DNA of 44,331 nucleotides from Vibrio variabilis (GTDB taxonomy: Bacteria; Pseudomonadota; Gammaproteobacteria; Enterobacterales; Vibrionaceae). Position numbers and translations under genes: made by a program. Location of the stretch: assembly GCF_003263785.1 (NCBI RefSeq), contig NZ_JYJK01000010.1:1-44331 (forward strand), given 5' to 3'. Positions 1 to 9,222 of the stretch are shown in pieces. Each line of letters opens with the position of its first letter. Position 1 is the stretch's first letter. Under the pieces are notes generated by a model that was not told the origin of the DNA, searched no databases, and worked only from the letters and a program-made list of their open reading frames with translations.

Positions 1-1
1 T

Positions 2-253
2 ACGCTAAAGCGTATCAGACGCTCACGCAATTGGACGCTGAGCGGAGAGCCTTCGGCATTATCAAAGTTCTCTATCGAGGCCAATGTCGGTTGGATCTCT
101 GTAGCGATAGATAAAGTCCTAGATGGCTACAAGTCGCCCATTCAAGAAGTCCTAGAGAGAGAGCCTGAGATCACGGTTGCTGATTTGATGTATCAATCTG
201 GGTGCACGCTGGCAGAAGCTCGTGCGGCGATTGATGAGTTTGAAGATTTGTAA
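2..253 (+). CDS. C-terminal part of a Vibrio ribosome-recycling-factor-family small protein
   Basis: An open frame runs in from the left edge and stops at TAA 251-253, giving about 83 residues. It starts with a basic stretch (TLKRIRRSRNWTLSGE) and ends in a short helical segment (LMYQSGCTLAEARAAIDEFE). From memory, the basic RRSRNW-x-L-x-G motif followed by a C-terminal CTLxEAR segment is typical of small Vibrio proteins annotated as ribosome recycling factor family; that name is a loose family label, not a demonstrated function. The start lies outside the window. A terminator follows directly. Confidence 0.5.
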   Translation, partial: TLKRIRRSRNWTLSGEPSALSKFSIEANVGWISVAIDKVLDGYKSPIQEVLEREPEITVADLMYQSGCTLAEARAAIDEFEDL

Positions 254-258
254 TGATA

Positions 259-298
259 AAAAAGCCGCCTTGCTATGAGCAGAAGCGGCTTCTTTTTT
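259..298. terminator. Bidirectional rho-independent terminator
   Basis: The hairpin AAGCCGC...GCGGCTT is preceded by an A-run and followed by a T-run. It lies between a plus-strand gene ending at 253 and a minus-strand gene ending at 314, so it can serve both. Confidence 0.85.
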
Positions 299-313
299 AC
301 TTTTACTGTGTGA

Positions 314-1420
314 TTACGCGGTCACGTAGCTAATCACAAAGTCGGTGATTTTCACCATGTCATCAACAGCGATGAACTCTTCTGTGGTGTGGACTTTAGA
401 CATACCGGTAGATAGGTTTACTGTTGTCAAACCTTTCTCGTTGAAGTTGTTCGCATCGCTGCCACCACCAGTGTGTTTGGTGTTCGCTTCAACACCGTTT
501 GATGCAAACACTTCTTTGATCTTCAGCACGTGTGCATCGTCTTCAGCGATAACAAACGCATCGTAAGCGCGAGTTGACTCAATCTCAACCTCTGCACCAA
601 ACTTCTCAGCAGATGCTTGGAAAGTCTCAACCATGTGGTTAACTTGTGCGGTAAGCTTGTCGCTATCTAGAGAGCGCGCTTCAGCAACAACGGTTAGCTC
701 AGGCATAACAATGTTTGTTGCCTGACCGCCGTTAACTGAGCCAATGTTTGCTGTGGTTTGCTCGTCGATGCGCAGCAGCTTCATGTTGGAGATAGCGTCT
801 GCTGCAACCATAGCGGCACTGATGCCTTCTTCTGGAGCAAGACCTGCGTGTGCTGGACGGCCTTTGATCTTAGCAACGATTTTTTGCTGACCAGGTGCAC
901 CAGTAACGATAGTGCCGATAGGACCGCCGGTGTCTAATACAATCGCGTTTTTCGATTGAATGTAAGACATGTCGAAGTACTCCGAGCCAAATAGACCACC
1001 TTCTTCATGAACGGTGAATGCGACCTCTATCGTTTTGTGTTCGCGGTTTTGCTCTTGTAGACAGCGTACGGCTTCCATTACTGCCGCGATACCTGATTTG
1101 TCATCGCCACCAAGGATAGTGTCGCCCTTTGAGCGGATGATGCCATCTTCGATGATAGGCTCGATACCGATGCCTGGTGTTACTGTGTCCATGTGAGCAC
1201 TGAAGACAATGCTGCCTTCTTGTTTACCCTCTAAACGTCCGTAGACGTTGAAGCCATTGGTGTATTGCTCAGGTACTGGCAATTTGCTTACCACAAAGCC
1301 TAGCTCACCAAGTTGCTCAGCGATCGCTTCAGCGACGGCTTTTTCGTTGCCAGATTCACTGTCGATTTTTACTAGTTCACAAAAATGGTTTACGAGGCGC
1401 TCTGTATTTACTTGAGTCAT
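314..1420 (-). CDS. M20-family metallopeptidase (peptidase T-like aminotripeptidase)
   Basis: A 368-residue cytoplasmic zinc peptidase of the M20B/PepT-like group, expected to remove N-terminal residues from short peptides. Visible metal-site motifs are SAHMDTV (about residue 74), GGDDKSGIAAV (about 104, bridging Asp), HEEGGLFGSE (about 138, general-base Glu and metal ligand) and a C-terminal HTGGGSDAN. Between the metal-ligand segments lies the dimerisation (lid) domain. There is no signal peptide. Length is normal for the PepT-like YqjE group, which is shorter than classical PepT (about 408). It is transcribed alone toward the shared terminator. Substrate specificity cannot be read from the sequence, so no gene symbol is given. 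Confidence 0.85.
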   Translation of the reverse strand: MTQVNTERLVNHFCELVKIDSESGNEKAVAEAIAEQLGELGFVVSKLPVPEQYTNGFNVYGRLEGKQEGSIVFSAHMDTVTPGIGIEPIIEDGIIRSKGDTILGGDDKSGIAAVMEAVRCLQEQNREHKTIEVAFTVHEEGGLFGSEYFDMSYIQSKNAIVLDTGGPIGTIVTGAPGQQKIVAKIKGRPAHAGLAPEEGISAAMVAADAISNMKLLRIDEQTTANIGSVNGGQATNIVMPELTVVAEARSLDSDKLTAQVNHMVETFQASAEKFGAEVEIESTRAYDAFVIAEDDAHVLKIKEVFASNGVEANTKHTGGGSDANNFNEKGLTTVNLSTGMSKVHTTEEFIAVDDMVKITDFVISYVTA

Positions 1421-1535
1421 GGGGTCACTTCACGTTATGAAACAGGGAAGACCACTTTACACGTTACCGAACCCCCAAGACCTGAGATAAATCAATAAAA
1501 GTGTCGCCTTGTAGTTAATCTGACTGTCTTTCTCG

Positions 1536-2455
1536 CTATTTTTGTTCTGAAAATTTGTAACAAGCTGCAATAGTAGTGGTTATGACAATGAAGCATCCAA
1601 GCCACTGCAATATTGACATGGTTTCACTTAGGAACACGCTAGCAAACAGCAATCCAAACATGGGCTCAGTTCCCATAAGCAGCGATGCCTGACTGGCGGG
1701 CAAGTGTTTGACGGCGTAATTTTGCACGAAGAACGCGAGCAATGTGCAGCACAGCGCCAAGTAGAGAAGACTCATCCAGTCGCGGCTATTGAGCGTTTGC
1801 AGAGTGCTTATCAGTGCGGGTCTATCAGAGTCCAATAAAACGAGACAGAAACTGATGAGCGTCACTACCGACAATTGGATTAGGGTGATGATTTCAATTT
1901 GTAATGGTGTTCTAGTAAACGCTTTTCGGCATGTAACCACCATCACAGCTCGAAGCAGGGCTGCAATGATCACTAAGCCAACACCCAGATTTAAGCTCAG
2001 CTCACTAGGCTTGCGATCATCACCATGCCAGCAAAACCTATGCTGCAAAACAGCATGATTCCCTTGGGAAGTTTAACTTTGAGCCAAGCCGTTTCGAGTA
2101 ATGGTGTAAACAGCACGCAAAGACTAATCAGTACCGCAACTTGCCCAGCTTGAGCCAATTTAACAGCCCACGTTTCAGTTAAGAAAATGCAGCTTAAGAT
2201 AAGCCCTGTTGAGATTCCGACTTGTAGGTAGCGGCACCACCGAGAAGTGAATACTCTGATTTGTTGTTTGAAATAGATAACGCTCATCAGGACGGCGCAG
2301 CTAATGGCAAAGCGAACCAAAAGCAGTTCAACTACGGAGAGTTGATTCAGTATCTGCTTGGAGACACCGTAGCTCGTGCCCCAAACAATCGAAACTATCA
2401 GTAAACCTATGATTGCCCAATGAAATGAGATCTTGTTAGCGAAATTTGTTTCCAT
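1536..2455 (-). CDS. EamA/DMT-family membrane transporter (one frame break)
   Basis: A drug/metabolite transporter superfamily permease with about ten predicted membrane helices in two EamA repeats (first repeat from residue about 10, second after about 150). The N-terminal half reads from 2455 and stops at 2015; the rest continues one frame away. The break is at a CC pair (GG on the plus strand, about 2008-2009). Adding one base restores a 306-residue protein, normal for the family. It is divergent from the LysR gene at 2558, the usual arrangement of an EamA exporter and its LysR activator. The substrate is unknown; exporters of amino acids or metabolites are common in this family. Confidence 0.8.
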
Positions 2456-2504
2456 ATGCGTCGTTGTAATAAAGTCTAATGCAAGTATATGTTCTACTAT
2501 GCTA

Positions 2505-2520
2505 GCTTATGAATATAAGC
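2505..2520. promoter_or_regulatory. Candidate LysR-type operator
   Basis: The inverted repeat GCTTAT-N4-ATAAGC sits in the 102-bp divergent gap between the EamA and LysR genes. It fits the T-N11-A core expected of LysR-type regulators. Its role is inferred from position only. Confidence 0.5.
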
Positions 2521-2557
2521 GTGATAATACTTCCAAACTTCATAGGACTTGTGACTA

Positions 2558-3475
2558 ATGGACACAAATAAGCTCATGGCACTACTGCCAGACATCGTGG
2601 CGTTCGTCACGGTTGTTGATTCAGGTAGCTTTACAGCAGCGTCGCAAAGATTGGGAGTAACCCCATCAGGTGTTAGCCGTCAGATCAGTCGTCTAGAGGC
2701 CGCTTTAAATGCAGATTTGCTCGAGCGCACGACGAGAAAGCAAGTGACAACTGAAATGGGCAAAGTGGTGTACGAATTCAGTCAGAAGATCATTGATTCT
2801 GCTGACGATATTGTCCACGTGACCAGCCAAGAGTTAGGTGAGGTGACAGGCGAGCTGCGCATTGCAGCGCCTAAAGCGTTTAGCCGCCGTATTTTACAAC
2901 CACTGATGCTTGAATTTTTAGCCAAATACCCCAAAGCCAAACTACGTTTGATGGTCAGTGACGAGTTTGTTGACCCGTTTGGGCATAACCTTGACTTTGT
3001 GTTTGAACTGACTCACTTCCCGAGGGAAAACCTGGTTGCGAAGTCGCTAGGGCATACCAATGCGGTTCTGTGCGCCAGTCGAAGTTATTTGCAATCACGT
3101 GGTATTCCTTTTCATCCTGACAACTTAACGCAACATGATTGCCTCTACCTTAATGAGCAGCCAAATGACAATGTTTGGCGTTTTTCTAAGGGAGGCGAGG
3201 ATGTCAAAGTAGAGGTAGAAGGGTCTTACTCGGTCAACCATTCAGAAATTCGCCTTAACGCAGTTAAGCAAGGATTAGGAATAGGCATATTCCCAGAGTT
3301 TGTGGTTGAAGAGGCGATTCAAAACGGTGAAGTCATTCAAGTGCTTCCTGAATGGCGAGTGATCTCACGCTATCAAGGTGAGATCACGTTGCAGTTTCCT
3401 CAGTCTAAGTTCATGCCGGCTCGAAGACGCGCGTTTATCGACTTTATGGTCACATCGCTAAACCCAGAACCTTAG
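2558..3475 (+). CDS. LysR-family transcriptional regulator
   Basis: A 305-residue LysR regulator. The N-terminal winged helix-turn-helix is clear (residues about 12-70, with FVTVVDSGSFTAASQRLGVTPSGVSRQ-type residues split across the HTH). A coiled linker and a periplasmic-binding-protein-like effector domain follow (about 95-300). It is divergent from the EamA transporter and probably controls it in response to a small molecule; the inducer is unknown. Length and domain order are standard and no frame problem is seen. Confidence 0.9.
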   Translation: MDTNKLMALLPDIVAFVTVVDSGSFTAASQRLGVTPSGVSRQISRLEAALNADLLERTTRKQVTTEMGKVVYEFSQKIIDSADDIVHVTSQELGEVTGELRIAAPKAFSRRILQPLMLEFLAKYPKAKLRLMVSDEFVDPFGHNLDFVFELTHFPRENLVAKSLGHTNAVLCASRSYLQSRGIPFHPDNLTQHDCLYLNEQPNDNVWRFSKGGEDVKVEVEGSYSVNHSEIRLNAVKQGLGIGIFPEFVVEEAIQNGEVIQVLPEWRVISRYQGEITLQFPQSKFMPARRRAFIDFMVTSLNPEP

Positions 3476-3516
3476 ATCGACCGGAGAGCGGTAAGTTAAG
3501 CCCCGGATGATCTCGA

Positions 3517-4224
3517 TTAAACAAAGCGTGTTGGATAGTCAGTAAAGATGGCGTCTACTCTATCTATGTGTTTGAACGATTTAGGGTTGTTTACGGTGTA
3601 ACACCAGATTTCGACTTCGAGTTCACGCAGCATATTAATGTGATTAGCGGTTAGCCATTTGTAGTCTAAATGGCAACTGAATGCGTTGACGTTTTGAATG
3701 CTGGCAATTGCTTTGCGGTTTAAACGCTTGGCGAGAACCCCCAGACGTGTACCCAATTTTGCTTCGAACAGTGCTTGCATCACTTCAGCGCTGAAGCTGG
3801 AGATAATAAGGCATTCTCTATCAATCGGATGGATATCCAGCACTGATTTGAGCAAAGAGACAACATGGTTGGCGTCGTGGCGATCGATCTTGATCTCAAG
3901 GTTGATGCACATATTGTGCTGGTGACAAAAATCGAGCAACTGTACTAGCGTCATGATGCGTTGTTGCTCGAACGCTTCTGACTTCCAAGCGCCAAAATCA
4001 AGCTTACTAAGCTGTTCTAGCGTTTGTTCGTCAATGCGCCCCTTTCCGTTGCTGCAGCGGTTCACTGTGTGGTCGTGACAGACCACTAAAACATCGTCTT
4101 TGGTTGGTTGAATATCCACTTCAATCCATTGCAATCCTAGCGCGTGCGCCTGTTGAATACTGACCATGGTGTTCTCTGGGTGAGTCCCTGCTACACCTCT
4201 ATGACCAACATAAATGACACTCAT
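3517..4224 (-). CDS. Glycerophosphodiester phosphodiesterase
   Basis: A 235-residue GDPD-family TIM-barrel enzyme that hydrolyses glycerophosphodiesters to glycerol-3-phosphate and an alcohol. Diagnostic motifs are present: GHRGVAGTHPENT near the N-terminus (catalytic His and Arg), EVDIQPTKDD (metal-binding Glu/Asp), VCHDHTVNR (second catalytic His) and LEIKID in mid-barrel. There is no signal peptide, so it is cytoplasmic (UgpQ-like rather than GlpQ-like). Its start codon lies only 2 bp from the ATG of the divergent MBL gene, so either the two promoters overlap the coding ends or the MBL start is further in. Confidence 0.88.
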   Translation of the reverse strand: MSVIYVGHRGVAGTHPENTMVSIQQAHALGLQWIEVDIQPTKDDVLVVCHDHTVNRCSNGKGRIDEQTLEQLSKLDFGAWKSEAFEQQRIMTLVQLLDFCHQHNMCINLEIKIDRHDANHVVSLLKSVLDIHPIDRECLIISSFSAEVMQALFEAKLGTRLGVLAKRLNRKAIASIQNVNAFSCHLDYKWLTANHINMLRELEVEIWCYTVNNPKSFKHIDRVDAIFTDYPTRFV

Positions 4225-4226
4225 AA

Positions 4227-5095
4227 ATGAACCTCAGAAAGCGATGTCTATCGCTATATATAATAGGGCTTGTTGCAATGTTGTTAATATCAGGTTATCT
4301 TGCATCAAGGTTGTCTGACCAGTTAGCAAGGCTTATGAAAATCCATCAGATTTCAGGTTATATCCAACAGATCTATCTCGCTGAGTATCCAGATAAATTG
4401 CTGTTACTGGACGGCGCAAGCCGAGCCGATGTCGGCACGATTTTACGCTATATTCGGGACGAACTGAATCGTCCTGTTTCCGATCTCAAAGCCATAGTCG
4501 TCACGCATATGCACCCCGATCACGCCGGAGCCGCTCATAGATTGAAAGCGCTGACTGGGGCGGAGATTGTCTCCAATGAGCAGCCAAAAGCTTGGTATGC
4601 GGGGATCGATGGTGTGGCCATGCACCTGACCGATTTGATTTTGGTTGGTATATGGCAAATCGAATGGGTAAGCCCAAGCGCAACTTATGGTACCGACGTA
4701 AACTCAAAGTCGACCATGCGGTGGGTGATGGTGACACATTACCGTATTTTGACGATTGGCAGGTGCTCACGACGCCTGGCCATACAGATCGCGACATTTC
4801 AGTATACAATGCCAAGCAGTCGACGGTTTATGTGGCGGATCTTATGGTCGAGGTCAAGCAGCGGCTGATTGCACCTTTTCCTGTATTTCATCCCAATCAA
4901 TATCGAAACTCGATCGATAAAATATATAACCTCAATGCGGAGCAGGTGCTACTTGCTCATCGTGGCCCCGTCTCGTTTGATGAAAAGGCGAAGCAACATA
5001 TTCTCGAAACAGCGCCAAGAAGACCGGTGACTCATTGGCGCGTGACGAAGATTAAACTTAAAAGCTTAGTCAAATCTCTGCTCGCTAGAGGTTAG
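4227..5095 (+). CDS. MBL-fold metallohydrolase, membrane-anchored (one frame break)
   Basis: A metallo-beta-lactamase-fold hydrolase. The N-terminal hydrophobic segment (residues about 8-26) may be an anchor. The metal motif THMHPDHAG (HxHxDH) is intact, a second ligand is in TTPGHTDRD and a third in LLAHRGP. The first frame covers up to about 4650 and the remainder continues in another frame; one missing base between about 4640 and 4670 restores 289 residues. Internal methionines, such as the one before KIHQISGYIQ, are alternative starts and would separate it better from the divergent GDPD gene. The substrate is unknown; the family includes glyoxalase II-like and quorum-signal hydrolases. 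Confidence 0.75.
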
Positions 5096-5100
5096 CGAGC
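5080..5100. terminator. Hairpin at the convergent end of the MBL and blc genes
   Basis: GCTCGCTA-loop-TAGCGAGC gives an 8-bp perfect stem overlapping the MBL stop codon, between convergent genes. No clear T-run follows, so it may be a weak terminator or only an mRNA-stabilising hairpin. Confidence 0.45.
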
Positions 5101-5105
5101 AAGCG

Positions 5106-5642
5106 CTAGTTCACTTGAGCTTTGTCGTGTTTGGGGAAGATTAAGTTCTCAGTATCAAATCCAGCGACGTTTGCGCGTTCTACATACTTCTCAAGCTGAT
5201 TGGATTCAATCGACGGTGTTCGAGAAAGGATCCAAAAATAATCAGAGTTATAGCCGCTTACCAATGCGACTGAATAGTCAGGTTCTAGGTAATAGACAAC
5301 ATAACTGCCATAGAACGGTCCGAAGAAGGATACTTTCAGATGAGCAACGTCTTCAGACTCGACAAACTTAGCTTTTCCTACCGCTTCAGACCATTCCAAA
5401 TCTTCCGTATCCCAACCACGATTGAGTACTTTTACGCTGCCGTCGTCATTAAGGGAGTAGGTAGCAGAGACGTTATCCAAACCGCGCTCAAAGCTGTGGT
5501 CGAGTCTCGCGACTTCGTACCATTTACCAAGATAACGGTCGAGCTCAAAGTTGTTCACGGGTTTAACGCTCTCCGGCATGCCTGTACAGCCAAGGAGTAA
5601 TACGCTGATAGAAATCAGCAAACATTGACGTAGTAGTTTCAT
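5106..5642 (-). CDS. blc: Outer-membrane lipocalin lipoprotein Blc
   Basis: A 178-residue bacterial lipocalin. The N-terminus is a lipoprotein signal (MKLLRQ, a hydrophobic run, then the lipobox LLLGC, acylated Cys about 19). The lipocalin signature YLGKWYEVARLDHSFERGL follows at about residue 40, along with the conserved FFGPFYGSYVVYYL and GYNSDYFWILSRTP strands. Blc-type lipocalins bind fatty acids or lysophospholipids and act in envelope stress or membrane lipid maintenance. It is a single gene with no operon partner. Length matches the family. Confidence 0.9.
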   Translation of the reverse strand: MKLLRQCLLISISVLLLGCTGMPESVKPVNNFELDRYLGKWYEVARLDHSFERGLDNVSATYSLNDDGSVKVLNRGWDTEDLEWSEAVGKAKFVESEDVAHLKVSFFGPFYGSYVVYYLEPDYSVALVSGYNSDYFWILSRTPSIESNQLEKYVERANVAGFDTENLIFPKHDKAQVN

Positions 5643-5781
5643 CCTAAAACCTTTAGTAGATTGGTTACTTATTGAATATACGTCATTTTGTGTCGGTAAG
5701 ACTACAAAGATTGCATCTATTAGGTATTGCGCTTAATCTGAGCAAGTATTGTCTATTTAGCCATTGGGTATTGCTAAAAAC

Positions 5782-6448
5782 ATGTTTGAGATTTTTATCG
5801 TCTTTGCTCTGCTGGTGGGCTTTTCCATGGCTGCGCTTAAATACTTTGTAAAACAGGAAGATACCAAGTCGTATCAATACAAAGTGAAAGGCCCCATTTT
5901 ATCTTCTGCGCAAACGGCGTTTTTATAATGCTTTAAAAGAGGCCGTGGGCGACCATGGGGTGATACTGACCAAGGTTAGTATGGCAAACGTTGTGACACC
6001 CCAGCAAATGAAAAGCAAGAAGCAGTGGTTTATCGCCAATAACGTGATCGCCAAAAGTTATTTTGATTTCGTCGTCTGTGACCCAAGAACCATGCAGCCG
6101 CGCGTTATCATAGAGTATGATAATGGCCAGAAGCTGCACAAAGGCAAAATCGAGCGTCAGCGGCTGATCATGCAAGTGTGTAAATCAGCGAATATCCCGC
6201 TGATTGGTGCTTCGGTAAAGCTCAGCTATCAAGTGGGCAAAATTCGCCGTTTACTTGCCGCTCACATCGACTTGATAGAGCCGGACAAAGAAGTTCGCTT
6301 CTGTAAGCGTTGCGGCAGTCCAATGACCATTAAAACAGCCATGCAAGGTGAGTTCAAAGGACGACGCTTTTTCACATGTAGCCGCCAACCGCTGTGCCAG
6401 TACACAGAGAACTATAATGTGGTGTTTGACGACGAACAATCGGCATAA
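5782..6448 (+). CDS. DUF2726 protein with C-terminal zinc-ribbon (one frame break)
   Basis: An N-terminal membrane helix (MFEIFIVFALLVGFSM) starts at ATG 5782. A DUF2726 domain follows (FDFVVCDPRTMQPRVIIEYDNGQ, a nuclease-like fold by family inference). A C-terminal topoisomerase-type zinc finger has CKRCGSPM and a second Cys pair around FFTCSRQPLCQY. The two parts are in different frames: the T5 run at 5920-5924 has one base too many, and removing it joins QTAF to YNALKEAVGD to give 221 residues. The complete family architecture on both sides of the break argues against a real pseudogene. The function of the family is not established. Confidence 0.75.
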
Positions 6449-6579
6449 TTCGTCAGTTTATTGATTGCAATCATTTGCCAAAGAGCTGATAGCCTTCACA
6501 TTTTTTAGGCTCCGACGCATAAAAAAGAGTCGATTTGATGGCGATTAGACCAAACGGTATCAAAAACACAAAAATGTGC

Positions 6580-6608
6580 TTGCACAGCTAAGGTAGTCTG
6601 GTTAATAT
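6580..6608 (+). promoter_or_regulatory. Sigma-70 promoter of the tRNA-Val pair
   Basis: The -35 TTGCAC (6580-6585) and the -10 TAATAT (6603-6608) are 17 bp apart, about 20 bp upstream of the first tRNA. This is close to consensus, as expected for a stable-RNA operon. Confidence 0.75.
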
Positions 6609-6628
6609 CCTTCTCGTTCCAGAGAGAT

Positions 6629-6705
6629 GGGTCCGTAGCTCAGTTGGTTAGAGTACTACCTTGACATGGTAGGGGTCGGCGATTCGAGTTCGCCCGGACC
6701 CACCA
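6629..6705 (+). tRNA. tRNA-Val (GAC), copy 1
   Basis: A 77-nt cloverleaf with GGGTCCG/CGGACCC acceptor pairing, the D-arm GCTCAGTTGGTTAGAGT, anticodon stem CTACC/GGTAG with loop TTGACAT (anticodon GAC, valine), the T-loop TTCGAGT and an encoded CCA end. Confidence 0.95.
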
Positions 6706-6744
6706 TCCTTCTCTGAATGCTTATTCAGAATGGAACAAAAATTT

Positions 6745-6821
6745 GGGTCCGTAGCTCAGTTGGTTAGAGTACTACCTTGACATGGTAGGGGTCGGCGATT
6801 CGAGTTCGCCCGGACCCACCA
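6745..6821 (+). tRNA. tRNA-Val (GAC), copy 2
   Basis: An exact copy of the tRNA at 6629, with a 39-bp spacer and the same GAC anticodon and encoded CCA. The two are probably processed from one transcript ending at the terminator just downstream. Confidence 0.95.
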
Positions 6822-6832
6822 AATTTTCGAAA

Positions 6833-6860
6833 AAGCCCGCTTTTAAAGCGGGCTTTTTTG
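6833..6860 (+). terminator. Terminator of the tRNA-Val operon
   Basis: The GC-rich stem GCCCGCTTT/AAAGCGGGC is followed by T6, directly after the second tRNA. Confidence 0.92.
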
Positions 6861-6983
6861 TATCTGGCGCTTACGAAACTATCTCCGAAGCGCTAAGATT
6901 TAGTAGAGTGTTTTTTACCTAAAAGACTAATATACCCCACTTAACTAGCAACTTTTTGCCCTAGACCTTTGTTAGGAGATTGG

Positions 6984-7012
6984 GCCTGCTTCTAAAGCGA
7001 GCCTTTCTGTAT
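6984..7012. repeat. Diverged copy of the tRNA-Val terminator
   Basis: Bases 6984-7012 match 6835-6863 at 24 of 29 positions by eye, including the loop CTAAAG and the trailing TGTAT. The stem is partly decayed (CCTGCTT/AAGCGAG). It overlaps the 3' end of the permease gene that reads toward it. It may mark an old duplication or insertion junction next to the tRNA genes. Confidence 0.55.
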
Positions 7013-8570
7013 GGTGCATGTTTGATCATTCAAACTGGAGCAACCTCTGATATTGACGCCTTGAATTGAATTTACTGTGTTGTATCTCTGCAAGTGACGT
7101 GAAGTCGCATCAATCGCAAGGTTGAGAAGAGCGGTGATGAAGATATAGAAAATTGCACGATCAAAACGAATATCTTCAAATGCGGAGTCTACATAAAAAC
7201 CGAGTGTCGCCACTCCCAACACACCAAGGATCGCGGTTTCACGCATAATCACTTCCCAACGATAAAAAAGTAGTGCGAGAAAGCGGCTGTATACTTTTGG
7301 TAGTACTTCGTACAGATAGATAGATACCAAACACCCAACGCGAAGACACCCAGTATTATCGATTGGTGTATCTATTCGCAGTTGCACTTTATTGGCAAAG
7401 TTTGCGATTAAGAAGCGAGAAGCCCGCCATTGTGAAGTGCCAGTGCAAGAACGGCCGGTAACATTGACGGCCCAAATAATAGTAAGAATACAAATGCTAA
7501 TATTACTTCTGGTGTTGAGCGCAAAACTATCAAAAAACCTTGACCAAAAACGCGGAAGTGACTGCCAACAAAGAGCTTCATGTTGAGCGGGAATAGCATT
7601 AGAGTGAGAATAGCTGATGCTACCAGTGCAATCTGAGTGAGCACTATAGTGTTAATCACGCCTTTTAAAACTTCCCCGTTCATTAATGATGAATACCATT
7701 GTAGTGTTTCAGCAACAACTTGTAGATTCACGTCGTCCGCATTACGTAGCGGTGCGGGCCAGATATCGTTTGTTAGAAATTGTACAAATAATGGCCAGTT
7801 GGTTGCTTCAAAGTCCGGAAGATAAAACCAAGCCATAACAATCAAGATCGGTAGTGCTTTTGGCTTTAACCAAATGTTAATTGATGCAACCAACAGATAG
7901 AAAAGGATTAATATTGCGCCGGCTTGAGAGTAGTTGCCTTCGCTAAAGGCACTCTCTAAATGAAATCCTAATGTTGGCAAACCTACAAAACCAAGTACAG
8001 CGCTGGTGCGAAGTGCACACTCGAAGCGGTATCGGGTGTAACTGACTAATTGATGCCATGCTGGGGCTAATTTGGTATAGATGAAAAGATTGACGGCACC
8101 CGCTAAGTGGGAGATCGCGAACGTTGGTGTTTTGTCAATCTGATCCAAAGTTTCAGCGTAAACTTTGGCGAATGTACATGCGTAAGGAACAGTGATCGCG
8201 AGCAGTCCGGTAAGTGGACTGAGTCCAAAAAGCTGCAGAAAAATAAGTGCCCAAAATAGTTCATGGATTGAGCGAAAGAATGCGCAACAGAGTCTAATCA
8301 GGCGATGATGGAATAGCAGCGAGAGGAAAATACCAATAACTGCGCCAAAACAAACCCCAACAAAGCAAAGCTTAAGGTGTAGCAAAGGGCTTCAATGAGG
8401 TTTTCTGTCGCATTAAAATCTGGGGTGAGTAGCCCAATTAGAATTCTTCCTAACTCAGTCCACGGGTCGAAAGTGCTGACCTCGATGTCTCCAACCATTG
8501 CGCATGCGATGGCGACAACGACAAAAGTGACACTCAGTTTCCATTGAGTACGACCAGAGCTATTAATCAT
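6992..8570 (-). CDS. PhnE-type ABC permease, double-length fused form (two frame breaks)
   Basis: The inner-membrane permease of a PhnCDE-like importer. Two PhnE-type units are joined: the first around residues 20-230, with SIHELFWALIF and LRTSAVLGFVGLPTLGFHLES, and the second around 290-500, with LRSTPEVILAFVFL and YRWEVIMRETAILGVLGVATLGFYVDS. The repeated ETAILG-type EAA loop identifies each half as a transport unit. Breaks lie at A4 8347-8350 and at about 7409-7413; one base added at each gives 526 residues. The start overlaps the upstream ATPase stop (ATGA). The fused form means one polypeptide can supply both pore halves. The neighbouring selAB genes suggest a selenium oxyanion as substrate. 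Confidence 0.8.
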
Positions 8571-9222
8571 GGTTGGTAGAGTTGGTTGAGCGACACAATG
8601 CTAACTTGGTTAGCGGGCTTATCAAAAGCGATGCGCCCCTGCTTGAGACCAATAATTCGATTGAAACATCTGATTGCCAATTTACGATCATGAATAGCAA
8701 CAATTACGGTATCATGAGTGTTGCAGATGTGTGAAAGCAGAGAGAGTGCTTGGAGCTCATCTAAGTTTGATACGGGTTCATCGCCCATAAATACGGGCTT
8801 GGCTCGGTACAAAGCACGTCCTATCGCTACTCGTTGTCGTTGTCCCCCGATAGCTTATCTACTGAAATTGTCATCTTGTCCGTCAAGTTCAAAACGTTAG
8901 CTATCGCTTTCACTTCATTCCAGCGCTTGGAAATAGGTTTGATGAGATTGAATAGGTTACTAAATGTACCAAATTGCTCTAACCGGCCCATGTAGATATT
9001 GTTGTAAACGCTCAGCGGTTCTACTAGACCATGATCCTGAGGACAGAGAGCCGTTTGTTCTCTCAGGTGCAAGTAAAGTTCGTGAAGCAATGTTGATTTA
9101 CCGACACCGCTCGTACCAACCAGCGCAATCTTCTCCCCTTTATCAATGGTGAGGTTGACGCCTTGCATCACTGTATTGCCTTCATAGCCCAGTGATGCAT
9201 TATTAAGCTCTAAAAGCTTCAT
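8567..9222 (-). CDS. PhnC-type ABC transporter ATPase (one frame break)
   Basis: The cytoplasmic ATPase of the importer. Walker A is GTSGVGKST (about residue 36) and a Q-loop lies in ALCPQDHG. The signature motif LSGGQRQRVAIGRAL is split by the frame break: the C5 run at 8844-8848 (G5 in the coding sense) needs one more base to join LSGG to QRQRVA. The Walker B region is degenerate (PVFMGDEPVSNLD) and an H-loop is in VAIHDRK. Corrected length is 218 residues, short but normal for the group. It starts in a TAATG overlap with the binding-protein stop and ends in an ATGA overlap with the permease, so the three genes form a tightly coupled operon. Confidence 0.83.

Noticed and set aside
345..566. 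Plus-strand open frame inside the M20 peptidase gene
   Set aside because: It lies antisense within a well-conserved gene and has no recognisable domain or ribosome site; the same applies to the other antisense frames across the hyf, hyp and sel genes.
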